Part shown: one piece after another, positions 8,670-18,025 of the stretch | Layout: each line of letters starts with the position of its first letter | Position numbering within the stretch: the first letter of the stretch is position 1 | Source: Watersipora subatra | Taxonomy: Eukaryota > Bryozoa > Gymnolaemata > Cheilostomatida > Watersiporidae | Reading direction: 5' to 3' | DNA length: 64,000 nucleotides | Assembly: GCF_963576615.1 (NCBI RefSeq) | Contig: NC_088715.1 | Coordinates: 49,392,007 to 49,456,006 of the forward strand | Translations under genes and position numbers: made by a program | Notes under the pieces: generated by a model | Database searches by the model: none | What the model saw: the letters and a program-made list of their open reading frames with translations, nothing else | What the model was told of the DNA's origin: nothing

Positions 8670-9421
8670 TGTAAAGATTTGCCCAAAAATAGAGGCAATC
8701 TGTGTATTATTATGTAGGACCTGGTTCTTGGTGGTTGTCCTCTCTTGAGGTTGTTGATAATTAGTTTGCAAAGGGATCAATCAGCAAGTTATTTTATAAG
8801 GAAACCAAAACAAGAATGATTTATTAATTACACAAGGAAATACGCACAAGTTTAAGAGTTAATTAAAAAGTGAGACAATGGCTGAGAGAATATGAAACTA
8901 AAACACAGTAGGTAACTACCTGGCTTCGAGAGAGCGTGAGTAGTAGAATAATACAAGTGTCCAAAAAGTAGAATAAAATAAGAGTATATGTGTCTCCAGA
9001 GGTTACTTCAACAAGCTGTGGATAACAAGGAAGGGGCCGTATATATAGAAAGAGTGAGGCCACGCCTTGTTCGGATTAGAAATGTTTGAGAAATAAGTAA
9101 TGCTAAAAATATATCACGATGGTCACTGTGAAATAGCTTTATGGTTGCTTCAAACCATAAGCTCGGAAAACGGAGAGCCAAGATGGGTAGAGTTAATCTA
9201 CTTCGGTTAGATAGATTTTACATAGTCATGCAACCCTAGGCAGAGTATTTCTATGTTCATTTGAATCGTTAATAGATTGTCTTTAAAATGTCAGTTTGTT
9301 GGTGTAAGATGTATCATCTGGTTGAGTAAAGCTGTATAGATGTTAGGATGAATGTCACGTTGAAATCTGTTTCGATCGTGGGAATTCGGATCCGTGGGAA
9401 TTGGTCTGTGGGAACCTTACA
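8670..9421 (-). repeat. 5' LTR of element 1
   Basis: 752-bp LTR, colinear with 3682-4433 (offset 4988). TATA box on the minus strand at 9039-9048 and AATAAA at 8820-8825. Followed by target duplication ATCT at 9422-9425. Confidence 0.93.
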
Positions 9422-9525
9422 ATCTAGTCTGTTTGTCTGCTCACCAATGAGCCTGTTTGTCGGCTCACCTCGAGTCCATTTATCGTCTCATCATCGAGTC
9501 TGTGTGGGCTTGCTCTTGCGTTCCA
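9422..9525 (+). repeat. Minisatellite, right half
   Basis: Continues the array broken at 3681: agtctgtttgtctgctcacc, gagcctgtttgtcggctcacc, gagtccatttatcgtctcatc, gagtctgtgtgggcttgctc. The period is about 22-25 bp and it decays to the right. Confidence 0.75.
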
Positions 9526-9566
9526 AGTTGCTTACCCTTGTCTAGTAGGGTTTACTTCACACTATT

Positions 9567-9931
9567 AGTGTTTTGTCAAGACAATTTATTTTCAAAAAAG
9601 CAGCCAAGCAATACTTCAAAACATAAATTACGTGTGAGATTCGTAATCGGTAATATAGTAATTCAACATTACTGATTACTACTAAAGGTGATAGATTCAG
9701 TATTTTATTAGTATTATTATTAGTATCAGTATTAGTACTGATTACTAGTAGTTTCTTTGTATGTTGAAAGCTTATTGATTTACACAAAGCTAGCCCACTG
9801 GTAACTTACTTTATCTTAACGGCTTGCTTTATGGCATTTAGAGATTTCAGTATTTTTTCATGTTACTATATTGACTTCTTTAGTTTACTGAGGGGGTCTG
9901 CTACCTCTTTTTCGACAGCTTCCATCCTTTG
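9567..9931. repeat. Repeat X, copy A left part
   Basis: Similar to 24040-24490 (shared tracts such as aatacttcaaaac and tagagatttcagtatt). The similarity breaks exactly at TTAA (9932) and resumes at 16196, so copy A was split by a TTAA-targeting insertion. Confidence 0.75.
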
Positions 9932-9959
9932 TTAACCCTTTAGCGACGGTCGGCTTACG

Positions 9960-10382
9960 GCTTGGAAAGTACCAGCGGACGGGGGCAATTACTAGGGCGA
10001 TTTGACCCTTCGACATGACTGCATAAAAACTGCAGTAACTTACATCACAACTGTGGTAGTGGCATAAATCAACATGCATGAGAAAGCTGAGAAATTATTC
10101 TACAAGCTCATTGTTTTTGCATGCAATTAGCTTGCAAATGCTTTCCAGCAAACGTGTCAATTTGTTGAAGAGATTATTTTTTTATTTTCATGTGCCAACT
10201 TCCATTGCATTTTCCAAATTGATACGAATAATTGACAATGTTGTACAAATACTACTTGCACGGATTCATAGGTTCACAACAGTTTGCAAAAACATTGGTC
10301 GTCTAAGGGCTTTGAAAGTAAAGTTATGAGCTCCGATACATTACGGGAGCGCCCCTCGAAATTCTCAGTGCGCGACCTATAA
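9960..10382. repeat. Satellite-like unit, copy 1
   Basis: A unit of about 370-420 bp ending in the block tacgggagcgcccctcgaa...gcgcgacctata. Related units follow the inner transposase at 13037-13780, in the same orientation. Its 3' half (10199-10382) is about 97 percent identical to 13040-13222. Confidence 0.8.
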
Positions 10383-10740
10383 CCATCTCAGTCCCCAAGC
10401 CATTAAGCAATTATCTAATTATTCTCCATTCTCATTGTTAGAGTGAATGTTTATGTCTCATTTTACAATATTGTCATTTAGACCATCTGGGAGTAACTTT
10501 TCTTATAAGAACACCTATATTCATTCAAATCAGAAATCTTTGGGCTTTCTAATGGTATAAGTAGCAAAATTGTAGCTCAATTACTGAAGAATGTATAGAA
10601 TGTCAAACTTGGTGAATATAAAAATTTGACAAAAACACAATGGTACATGATTTCAAAGACATTATTTTTATTATTATGACATGACTGAAAACAACAGAGG
10701 ATTGACGAAGTTGCAAAAAAAGAGGAAATGTTCGAGATTT

Positions 10741-12720
10741 TCACTTCCAATACTGAACTCTGGTATGGTACGCTTTCCAGCAGTCTGAACCGCGTTTGAT
10801 GCACAAGTACACGTTGCAGGTTTCACACCGAATTGAACTCTTGACTGATTTGTGTTGTAAGTCTTTGTAAGCCTTCTCTGGATTTTGCTGCGATTCTATC
10901 AGGTACTTTTTCTGGCAGACTGCACAGCGGTGATCTTTTGACCCATCAGTAGGCCACTCGGGACAGTGTAGTTTGCTCATGTCTAGACGTATCTCCGGAT
11001 TGTTGGGAGTGGCAGCTGGTGTGTTTGTCCTAGTTGACTGTCGAGAGAATGACTTTTCACCTATCCATGTCGTCAGTATCTGCAGGACAAAGTCTCTGAA
11101 TTCCATTGGCTTTTCCTGGCCATGCTTATAGAGCACATAAGCGTTGTACAGGGACCAGTGAAAGCATTTGCGGTCGATTCGCGTGTACCACTTATATGAC
11201 TTTCGAGAGCGATCGAGTCTTGCCATTTTATCATTGAGGTCCACACCACCCATCATCTGATTGTATACGATGACGGATGGTGTGGCCTTCACTGTCAGCT
11301 TCTCACCTTTCTTATTTCTACGGATTACAGTTGGTGGCTCAGACAGCTCAGCTCTGACATAGTTTGACAGGAAGTAGATCGGTTTCTTGTCATTCCAGCG
11401 GGTTGCTACAATTCCTGTTTTCGCACACTGGAGCCACTTAGAATCCCCTTGCTCCAACCTCCGAGCTTCCGCTTTGGTGGCTATTAGCTGTTTCGGGTAC
11501 TCCTTTCGGTTGGTCATACATGTACCAGTACCAGACATCTGAAGCTCACGTAGCCAGTGGAGAAGATAAGGTGACGTGTAGTAGCGATCAGTAACTACAT
11601 GGTAGCCTCGACCCCAGTAACTTTGAACTAGTTTCAGTACTACTGCGGCAGAGTTTTTCACTGTGGTCAAGTCCTCAAAGTCTCTGTCCTTCCCAGAATA
11701 GACATGTAGGTTTAGCGCATATCCACTGGAAGCACAACACGCCATCCAGACTTTCACTCCCCATTTGATTGGCTTTGAGGAGTCGTAACATTTCCCACTC
11801 CAGCGACCCCGAAAAGGAATCATGCACTCGTCTACTGACAGATCCTGGGAGGGAGAGTACTCTGCTGTGAATCGCTCTTTCATGTGGTTGATGAGGAACC
11901 TGATTTTGTAAAGTCTGTCGTATTCAGGATGGCTACGATCCTGAATTGACGTCTCTTGATTACAGTAATGCAGGTAACGTTTTATCTGGTCATACCGCCG
12001 TAATGACATGACAGTTGAAGCTTTAGGCATCTGGAGAAGCTCGTACTGCGGTCTCCAGATACTTCGCTGCCTATCCTTGCAGAACATTTCTATGAATGCT
12101 CGGAGCGCGTAGAACGCTCGGAGTTCGTCTGTCTCGAGTTTAGTCCACTTTCCATAACCGCTGTGGATAGTACTCTCGCTTATCTTTCGTCTGGCAGCAT
12201 TCTCGTTCGTGAAATCACATACTGATTGTAAAAGTTTCTCATTGTAGAACAGCATGAAGAAGTCAGCTGGCTTTGAATCAGCAGGCATTACTCTTGTTGG
12301 TCCATGTGGTGCAGCTGGGTCAAAGTTAGGGCTGCACATTACTTTCTCAGTAGGCTGCCAGTCGAACGTGGGTGTTGGGGTATTATCCAAGTCAGACAGG
12401 ATGAATCCCAGATAACCTGGTGCTGCCAGATTTCCTGAACTACCGTCATCACCAGAGGCTCCAGTAGAAATGTTGGTAGCAGTACTAGTACTAGCAGCTC
12501 CAGTATCAGTTGTACTAGTAGGTCTACTAGTAGTAGCAGTACTAGTAGAATTTGAGTCCAGCTGATCAAAATCTGAATCCGAGTCGAAATCAGCACCTAA
12601 TTGTGAGTCATCATCACCAGTATCAGCATCAAAAACAATGTCCCTTGTTCTAGGATGAGCTCCAGTAGCATTGTCCACAAAATCATCTGAATCATACTCA
12701 AAATCACTAGAAAAATCCAT
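10741..12720 (-). CDS. PiggyBac transposase, open full-length frame
   Basis: 659 codons from an ATG at 12720 to a stop at 10741, with no breaks. Order of parts: an Asp/Ser/Thr-rich acidic N-terminus (about 1-130); the DDE_Tnp_1_7 transposase core with VDECMIPFRGRW near residue 294, a second acidic site in VVTDRYYTSPYLL near 377, and MMGGVDLNDKM near 493; then a Cys-rich C-terminal domain (HRCAVCQ...CETC..YLC) at about 597-655 that normally binds the transposon ends. These positions are normal for the family, where the three aspartates cut at TTAA by a hairpin mechanism in the nucleus. All expected catalytic blocks are present, so it may be active or recently active, or a domesticated PGBD-type gene. 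It lies inside an older piggyBac block. Confidence 0.93.
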   Translation of the reverse strand: MDFSSDFEYDSDDFVDNATGAHPRTRDIVFDADTGDDDSQLGADFDSDSDFDQLDSNSTSTATTSRPTSTTDTGAASTSTATNISTGASGDDGSSGNLAAPGYLGFILSDLDNTPTPTFDWQPTEKVMCSPNFDPAAPHGPTRVMPADSKPADFFMLFYNEKLLQSVCDFTNENAARRKISESTIHSGYGKWTKLETDELRAFYALRAFIEMFCKDRQRSIWRPQYELLQMPKASTVMSLRRYDQIKRYLHYCNQETSIQDRSHPEYDRLYKIRFLINHMKERFTAEYSPSQDLSVDECMIPFRGRWSGKCYDSSKPIKWGVKVWMACCASSGYALNLHVYSGKDRDFEDLTTVKNSAAVVLKLVQSYWGRGYHVVTDRYYTSPYLLHWLRELQMSGTGTCMTNRKEYPKQLIATKAEARRLEQGDSKWLQCAKTGIVATRWNDKKPIYFLSNYVRAELSEPPTVIRRNKKGEKLTVKATPSVIVYNQMMGGVDLNDKMARLDRSRKSYKWYTRIDRKCFHWSLYNAYVLYKHGQEKPMEFRDFVLQILTTWIGEKSFSRQSTRTNTPAATPNNPEIRLDMSKLHCPEWPTDGSKDHRCAVCQKKYLIESQQNPEKAYKDLQHKSVKSSIRCETCNVYLCIKRGSDCWKAYHTRVQYWK

Positions 12721-13036
12721 AAATAAGCCAGCACTTCAAAATGTTACAACTTTCAACAATCAAAAATGGCTGCGTAGTTGTGAGTTTCCTTCCGTATATT
12801 TTCATTGGCCTTTACTCAGAAAACTCATTGTAACATTGTTCAATATTAGCCAATAAGGGAAGCTTAGCATCTCTTCTTATTGGTTGGCTACTCTAAGACC
12901 TCATTTGGATTGGACAAAGGCTGAAATTAGTCTATGCCAAATAGAGTTACACTAAAGCCTCTACAGAGGCTAGGAGGACTGTGTGCAGACAACTCCAAGC
13001 CTCCACAGAGGCTTGTATGACTGAAATGCAATTCAT

Positions 13037-13780
13037 TTCAATTCCATTGCATTTTCCAAATTGGTACGAATAATTGACAATGTTGTACAAATACTACTTG
13101 CACGGATTCATAGGTTCACAACAGTTTGCAAAAAAATTGGTCGTCTAAGGGCTCTGAAAGTAAAGTTATGAGCTCCGATACATTACGGGAGCGCCCCTCG
13201 AAATTCTCAATGCGCGACCTATAAGACAGGCAAAAATTGAAGGCCTGACATGGCCGCCTAAAAATCGCAATAACTTGCATGCAAATTGACATGGAGCTAT
13301 AAATTAATATGCATTGGACAGCTTAGAAATTTCTCAACAGGCAGCCAATAATTTCCTGGAAATAGTCTGTGATTATTTTTGACAAATTATTAAATTGTCC
13401 AAGTTTTCACTTCTTTTTCCATAAAATAACGATAACAAATACATTTTTAAAAGCAATAACTCTGTGAAAATGATTTATAATAAGCATCTGCACGGTGTCA
13501 TATGTTTGCAAGAGTTTGCAAAAAAAAAATGTTTAAGTGCATTAAAAGTAGAATTAGGAGCTTCGGTGCATTGCGGGTGAAGACCTTCAAAATGCTCATG
13601 ACGCCATGTCGATAACCATGCAACAGTCGCCCGACAAGGCAGCTCAAACCTTGCTATAACTCTCGTGCAATTTGGCATAAAGCTGCAAATGAATATGCAT
13701 CTGAAAGCTGAGATATTTTTCTACAGACTGAGATTGTTTCCTCCAGACAGCTTGTGAAAACTTAGCATCTTGAGATCTAT
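13037..13780. repeat. Satellite-like units, copies 2-4
   Basis: Copy 2 is a 3' half unit (13037-13222); copy 3 is a diverged unit (13223-13614) with the same landmarks (aatatgcat...agctta, gcaagagtttgcaaaaa, gcattgcgggtgaagac); copy 4 is a 5' half (13615-13780, atgaatatgcatctgaaagctgag). All are in direct orientation. Confidence 0.7.
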
Positions 13781-14097
13781 ATGTTTGCAGTAATGATTTT
13801 TTGCTGTCAAATTATTATTATGTATTTCTTGACGCTATATATGTATCAATTTTGCATATCAACTCATTGCACAGACTCATATGCGCTGCAGCAAAGATTA
13901 ACTGTTTGTGTACAAGAAGAGTTGAGTGGTGAGCCTGTATTCACACATTTGGTAAAGCAGCAACAGACAAGAAGCAACATTTATTATGAACAGACACAGC
14001 AAATCATGGAGAAATCAATCTGCTACATTGCAGAATATGTGAACTGAACTCTTTTGATTAGTTGGCTGCCCTGAAAAAGGCAATGGACAACAAATAC

Positions 14098-14157
14098 AAC
14101 ATATCAATGCAATGCAGAACAAATACAACATATCAATGCAATGCAGAACAAATGCAA
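14098..14157. repeat. Short tandem repeat, 29-bp unit
   Basis: aacaaatacaacatatcaat plus gcaatgcag repeated twice, with a third partial copy. Confidence 0.85.
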
Positions 14158-14257
14158 TAGACTAGATGACATTTCAGCAAATGTACGTACTAAAGCTAAA
14201 AATACCAAGCATTGAAACAGTTGCCAAAACTAAATAAATTACAATTTGTAAAGAAAT

Positions 14258-15948
14258 TTATCTAGCATGGTAAGGAATAAAACATGACTCGCACAAAGAT
14301 ACTCCACATGCTAGGCATCTAAATTTAGTTTCGCTTCGCTTATGGGTGCCATCATCATTTCGCCTTGAGCAGCACTTACAAACTCTATATTTTGGTTTTC
14401 TATTTTTTCCTGGACTATTTAGCACTAGTCGATGAAGGGAAGAAGTTGAAGCGCAGGAACTAGTGTATTTGCGGCAAGATCCAGTGTATTCAAATATCTG
14501 TTCAATTAATTTATTTCGAAACTCTAGGTCAGTTATTTTACAGCCGCTATGTACTCTATAAACTATGACTGCATTATACACGCAAATATCTAATAAGTGA
14601 AAAAATAATTTTTTGTACCATTTCATGGTTTTACGCGCAGCGTTATAATAATGCAAGTTTTGATCTGATTTGTCAACTCCCCCCATGTCTTTGTTGTAAT
14701 CCAAAATAGCAGCTGGTTTGCAAATTTTACCCCCTTTATAATTTACTTTACCTGTATCTACGACTTCCAAGTTTTTATGCATAGTTGAAATTACACAAAT
14801 AAATTTTTTATCTCTCCAACAGCCAACCATACTATCACCATTAGAAAAACTCGTTGTTTCACCTTTTTTAATAGTTTTTCCATTACATAATTTTAAATCT
14901 TTAGGAACACCTTTTCTGTTTGGACGCAGTTCCGCAAACATGAGTGTTATTTTTTATAAGTTCAGCAGCTAACTCTGGCGAATTATAATAATTGTCCATA
15001 TATAAGCAACGACCTGTATTCAGCAAACCATTCATTAATTTCATTACTATATTGTGGTTGACTCCTCTGCCGGTACCTTCAGCTTGCTCTCGCTCATCAC
15101 CTATGTACACAGACAGCTTGTGCACGTAGCCAGAGACAGCATCGCAGAGAGAAAATATCTTAATTCCAAATCTGGATCTTTTAGATGGAATATACTGTTT
15201 GAAGCTAAGCCGTCCTTTCCAAGCCAGCAAGCTTTCATCTAAAGATATAAATTTACTTGGCAGTAAAACAGAAGATAACCGCTCACATATCATGGATCAC
15301 ACATTTCCTAGCTTGAACAATTTATTGCCAGCAGGGTTTTCCGAGTTGTCAGTGAAATGTAAACAGTTTAAAATCGTTAAAAACCTGTCTCTTGAAATTA
15401 TTTTCCCAAATATTGACATAGATAAATGAGGACGGGTAGACCAGTAAGATTTTAGAGTAGGCTTTTTGACAATACCCATGAGCACAACTAAACCAAAAAC
15501 TCGCCAAATATCTTTGTCATCGACAGGCTCCCAGGCATCGCGATGTTTTTGAAGGCCATATCTATTTGTTTCGTTAACTATTACATTCATGATGGCCGAT
15601 GTGATAAAAAGTTTTAAATAATCAAGAATACTTATCTGTCCAGGAATTCGACTTTTTACTCCTGCCAAGCTTTCATCAAAATGCAAATCTTTGGGTTTTA
15701 AGTCGGCTCCTCTTTGAAAGGCGTAAATACTCCGTTTCATCGCCGGCCGTTTCACTCTCATTTTCGCTATCAGATTCACTCTGTTGATCTTCTATTTCAC
15801 ATGCATCGTCTTCCCCACTTTCTTCTGACCTGATATCCTCTTCCTCACTTTCGAACCAGTTGATGTCTTCATCTAAACGTACTTTTTTGGCTGAGCTGGA
15901 GCAATCACGTCCGTCCTTGTTGACTAGCTTTCCCAAAAGGAAGAGCAA
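14258..15948 (-). pseudogene. Broken piggyBac transposase
   Basis: Four minus-strand open pieces (15948-15676, 15779-15297, 15293-14901, 14941-14258) line up as one piggyBac transposase: acidic N-terminus (EEEDIRSEESGEDD), core blocks FISLDESLLAWKGRL, LYMDNYYNSPELA and DMGGVDKSDQNL, and a C-terminal Cys domain (CKCCSRR...CLACGVSLC). An in-frame stop follows KLGNV (15297), and there is a frameshift in the HVCG...LRPNRKG block (about 14930) and another near 15735. It belongs to a different lineage from the open copy at 10741 and probably made the outer TTAA insertion. Confidence 0.9.
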
Positions 15949-16195
15949 TTTTTTGCAACGTGTTCTTCATGCACATGCGTATTAGGGATTACTTTTCAGT
16001 CTCAAAACATTACTACAAAACCTACTGAAATTGATGAAATAATTAATTTTATTTTTAAACGCTATTTTCTTAAAAAATAAAATATTTTTAAAAAAGTCTA
16101 TCGTAGACTGAATTCTAACGGGCTTTCACGTGATTCGGCCTCTGAGACATTGCCCGTTTGACGGGCTTTCACGTGATTTGTCCCGAAAGTGTTAA

Positions 16196-16970
16196 TGTGA
16201 ATTAGATTGACCAATGCTAATTTGTCTGATATCTGTTGCTCTTAGAGCGTAGCTAGTTGAATCTTTCAAATATCAGACAATTTTTCAATTCACAGCCCCT
16301 TGGCAATTCTGTAGAACTCTTTCACGGTTTTATCTATTGTGTTTTACTTGGTGCAAAAATAACACTGCTGTTCCGGATGCTATCCAAAACAAAGTTACTA
16401 TTTTCACATTCTTGTCGCCGTGTATTAGCAGTTTTAGCACATTTGCTATCACCAGCTAGTACATTTGGTATGCATTGGCGTTAGCCCAAGCTACAGATAT
16501 TTGGCTAAAATATTTGTATCTATTTGTTGATGTTTTGGTTGAAGGCGGTCTCAAAACCTTTGGTTCCATATTTACATTTCTGCATGGCTCCTCTACAGAG
16601 AAGCAAAAGTTCGACCAGGCTAGTGTATGATCACTAACTGATGGTGCAGCTGAACTGCTCGCAATCATTGCACCGAGTCGACACGGGCCCAGCAAAGGTG
16701 CCAGTGTACTTGTCCACAGGTTGTAGATTGATGAAATGCAACCTGATGAATGCTCCTTATGCAGCCTCGCAGTCCTCGCATATGCGGCACTGGCTCTTCT
16801 AGTATGCGTTTTTTCCCGGAGTGTCAATCATTTCGATGACAGAGTAGCAGATGGCAAAGTCCAGTTGATCCTGTGCTTCATACAGACAGCTAGATTTATC
16901 TTTCTAGACTACAGACACCGTTCCCCACTAACCACTGAGAAGTAGAACCTGATGTAGAAACAGATGTGGG
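16196..16970. repeat. Repeat X, copy A right part
   Basis: Resumes the similarity to 24490-25250. On the minus strand a long frame is open here (16827-16456) and the equivalent frame is also open in copy B, with related residues (for example NLWTSTLAPLLGPCRLGA against SLYTSTLTPSLRPCPLSA). An alternative frame gives a CxxC-containing peptide (CNDCEQFSCTIS) that is also conserved in copy B (CTDCGQFSCTIC) but has a stop here. Either could be a relic of a coding exon; I do not know the family. Confidence 0.6.
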
Positions 16971-17111
16971 GTTATAAGGTTCATAGGTCATTCGCACCTA
17001 GTCCTTTACAACAAAACAAAGAAATCAGCAAAGATAGATAGGGGAGTAATATGTAATATATAACAGGCAATTAAGTTATGCTCCGCTGTACATTGAAAAG
17101 ACAAAGGGAAC

Positions 17112-17505
17112 TTACGACATCATGTCATGTTATTGAATGCTTCTTTGATGACTGACACAATTTCTGTTTGGTGGCATCCTTCCTCGATGATAGTGGACAA
17201 GGTACCTTTGCCTGAAGGTTTAAATACCAGGCATAAAACAGATAAGCCTGCACCGCGGGCAGCCTGTAAAAATGACCATAAACAATATTATAACAGTGTA
17301 TGATACATTCGTTCATACCGGGAGCTTACTACATCTTGTCATATCATTGAATGCTTCTTTGATGACTGACACAATTTCTGTTTGGTGGCATCCTTCCTCG
17401 ATGATAGTGGACAAAGTACCTTTGCCTAAAGGTTTGAATACTAGGCATGTAACAGATACGCCTAGACAATATTATAAGAGTGTATGATACATTAGTTCAT
17501 ACCAT
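17112..17505 (-). repeat. Tandemly duplicated exon-like units, 213-bp period
   Basis: Two copies (17112-17319 and 17325-17505) share long identical tracts. On the minus strand each holds a similar open stretch of about 45 codons (TCLVFKPLGKGTLSTIIEE and the like) bounded by splice-like sites: acceptors tttttacag and attgtctag, donors gtaagtt and gtaagc. The right-hand copy is open through the donor; the left copy has a TGA one codon before it. It may be a tandem exon duplication of an unknown gene, possibly downstream of the model at 18026-20790. Confidence 0.6.
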
Positions 17506-18025
17506 GAATTACAACAACAAATGAAAAGCAAATTTTCTGCTAGCTGACAAACCATTGTACTAGACATGAGCTGGTTCAGAGTTGTTGAAGTTGAAGCATT
17601 TGCACTGATTTCCAATAGCTATTTGGATTCTAAGTATTCCTAAAATCACTCTTTTGCAGGGGTTGTTGTTTTATTCATTTCATCTACTAAGGAAAGCTGT
17701 CCTATAGTCAGTTGAGCTTGTGCAACTATTACTGGCATGTTAAGGTTCAGGGGACCAATCAATAAGTGTTGTAGTCACTGCCATCACGAGGCTTCAAAAC
17801 CAATGTTACAAGGGATTTTTCACATTACCAAGTTTGTATCTATATCTACTATGCTTTGATATCTGCATATTTTCGGACATTTTCAAGGAAACAACCTAAA
17901 TTGCAGCCACAAAGGTAAGTTGTTTTAAAGATGAGCCTGAGAGTACTTTTGACTTTCTATTCGCAAAATTTGTCCTGTCAGTTTTATAGCTTGAAGTGAA
18001 GCAAAATATATTTTACTAAACTCAC

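Larger units (their letters stand above)
3682..9421 (-). mobile_element. Element 1: young, pol-deleted Ty3/gypsy-type element with gag-env fusion
   Basis: Two 752-bp direct LTRs (3682-4433 and 8670-9421) begin TGT and end ACA and are flanked by the 4-bp duplication ATCT (3678-3681 and 9422-9425). The primer-binding site (8651-8668) and polypurine tract (4434-4446) show that it is transcribed on the minus strand. I found two differences between the LTRs, so insertion is recent. The interior codes for Gag (8476 downward), fused to an envelope-like ectodomain. It then has an inverted piece of integrase, a second copy of the env/inverted-integrase block, and a scrap of RT. Most of pol is missing, so it must have been mobilised in trans by a relative. 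Its Gag, Env and integrase pieces are homologous to those of element 2 (43354-54704). Confidence 0.93.
9932..16195 (-). mobile_element. TTAA-flanked piggyBac insertion (nested)
   Basis: TTAA at 9932-9935 and 16192-16195 bracket a 6.26-kb block that splits repeat X; the undivided copy at 24-25 kb shows the empty site. The ends (CCCTTTAGCGACGG on the left; CACTTTCGGGACAAA read inward from the right) agree at nine of the first twelve positions, as expected for decayed piggyBac inverted ends. Inside are a broken piggyBac transposase (14258-15948), probably the original, and an open one (10741-12720) that probably arrived later. I could not fix the ends of the inner element. Confidence 0.7.
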
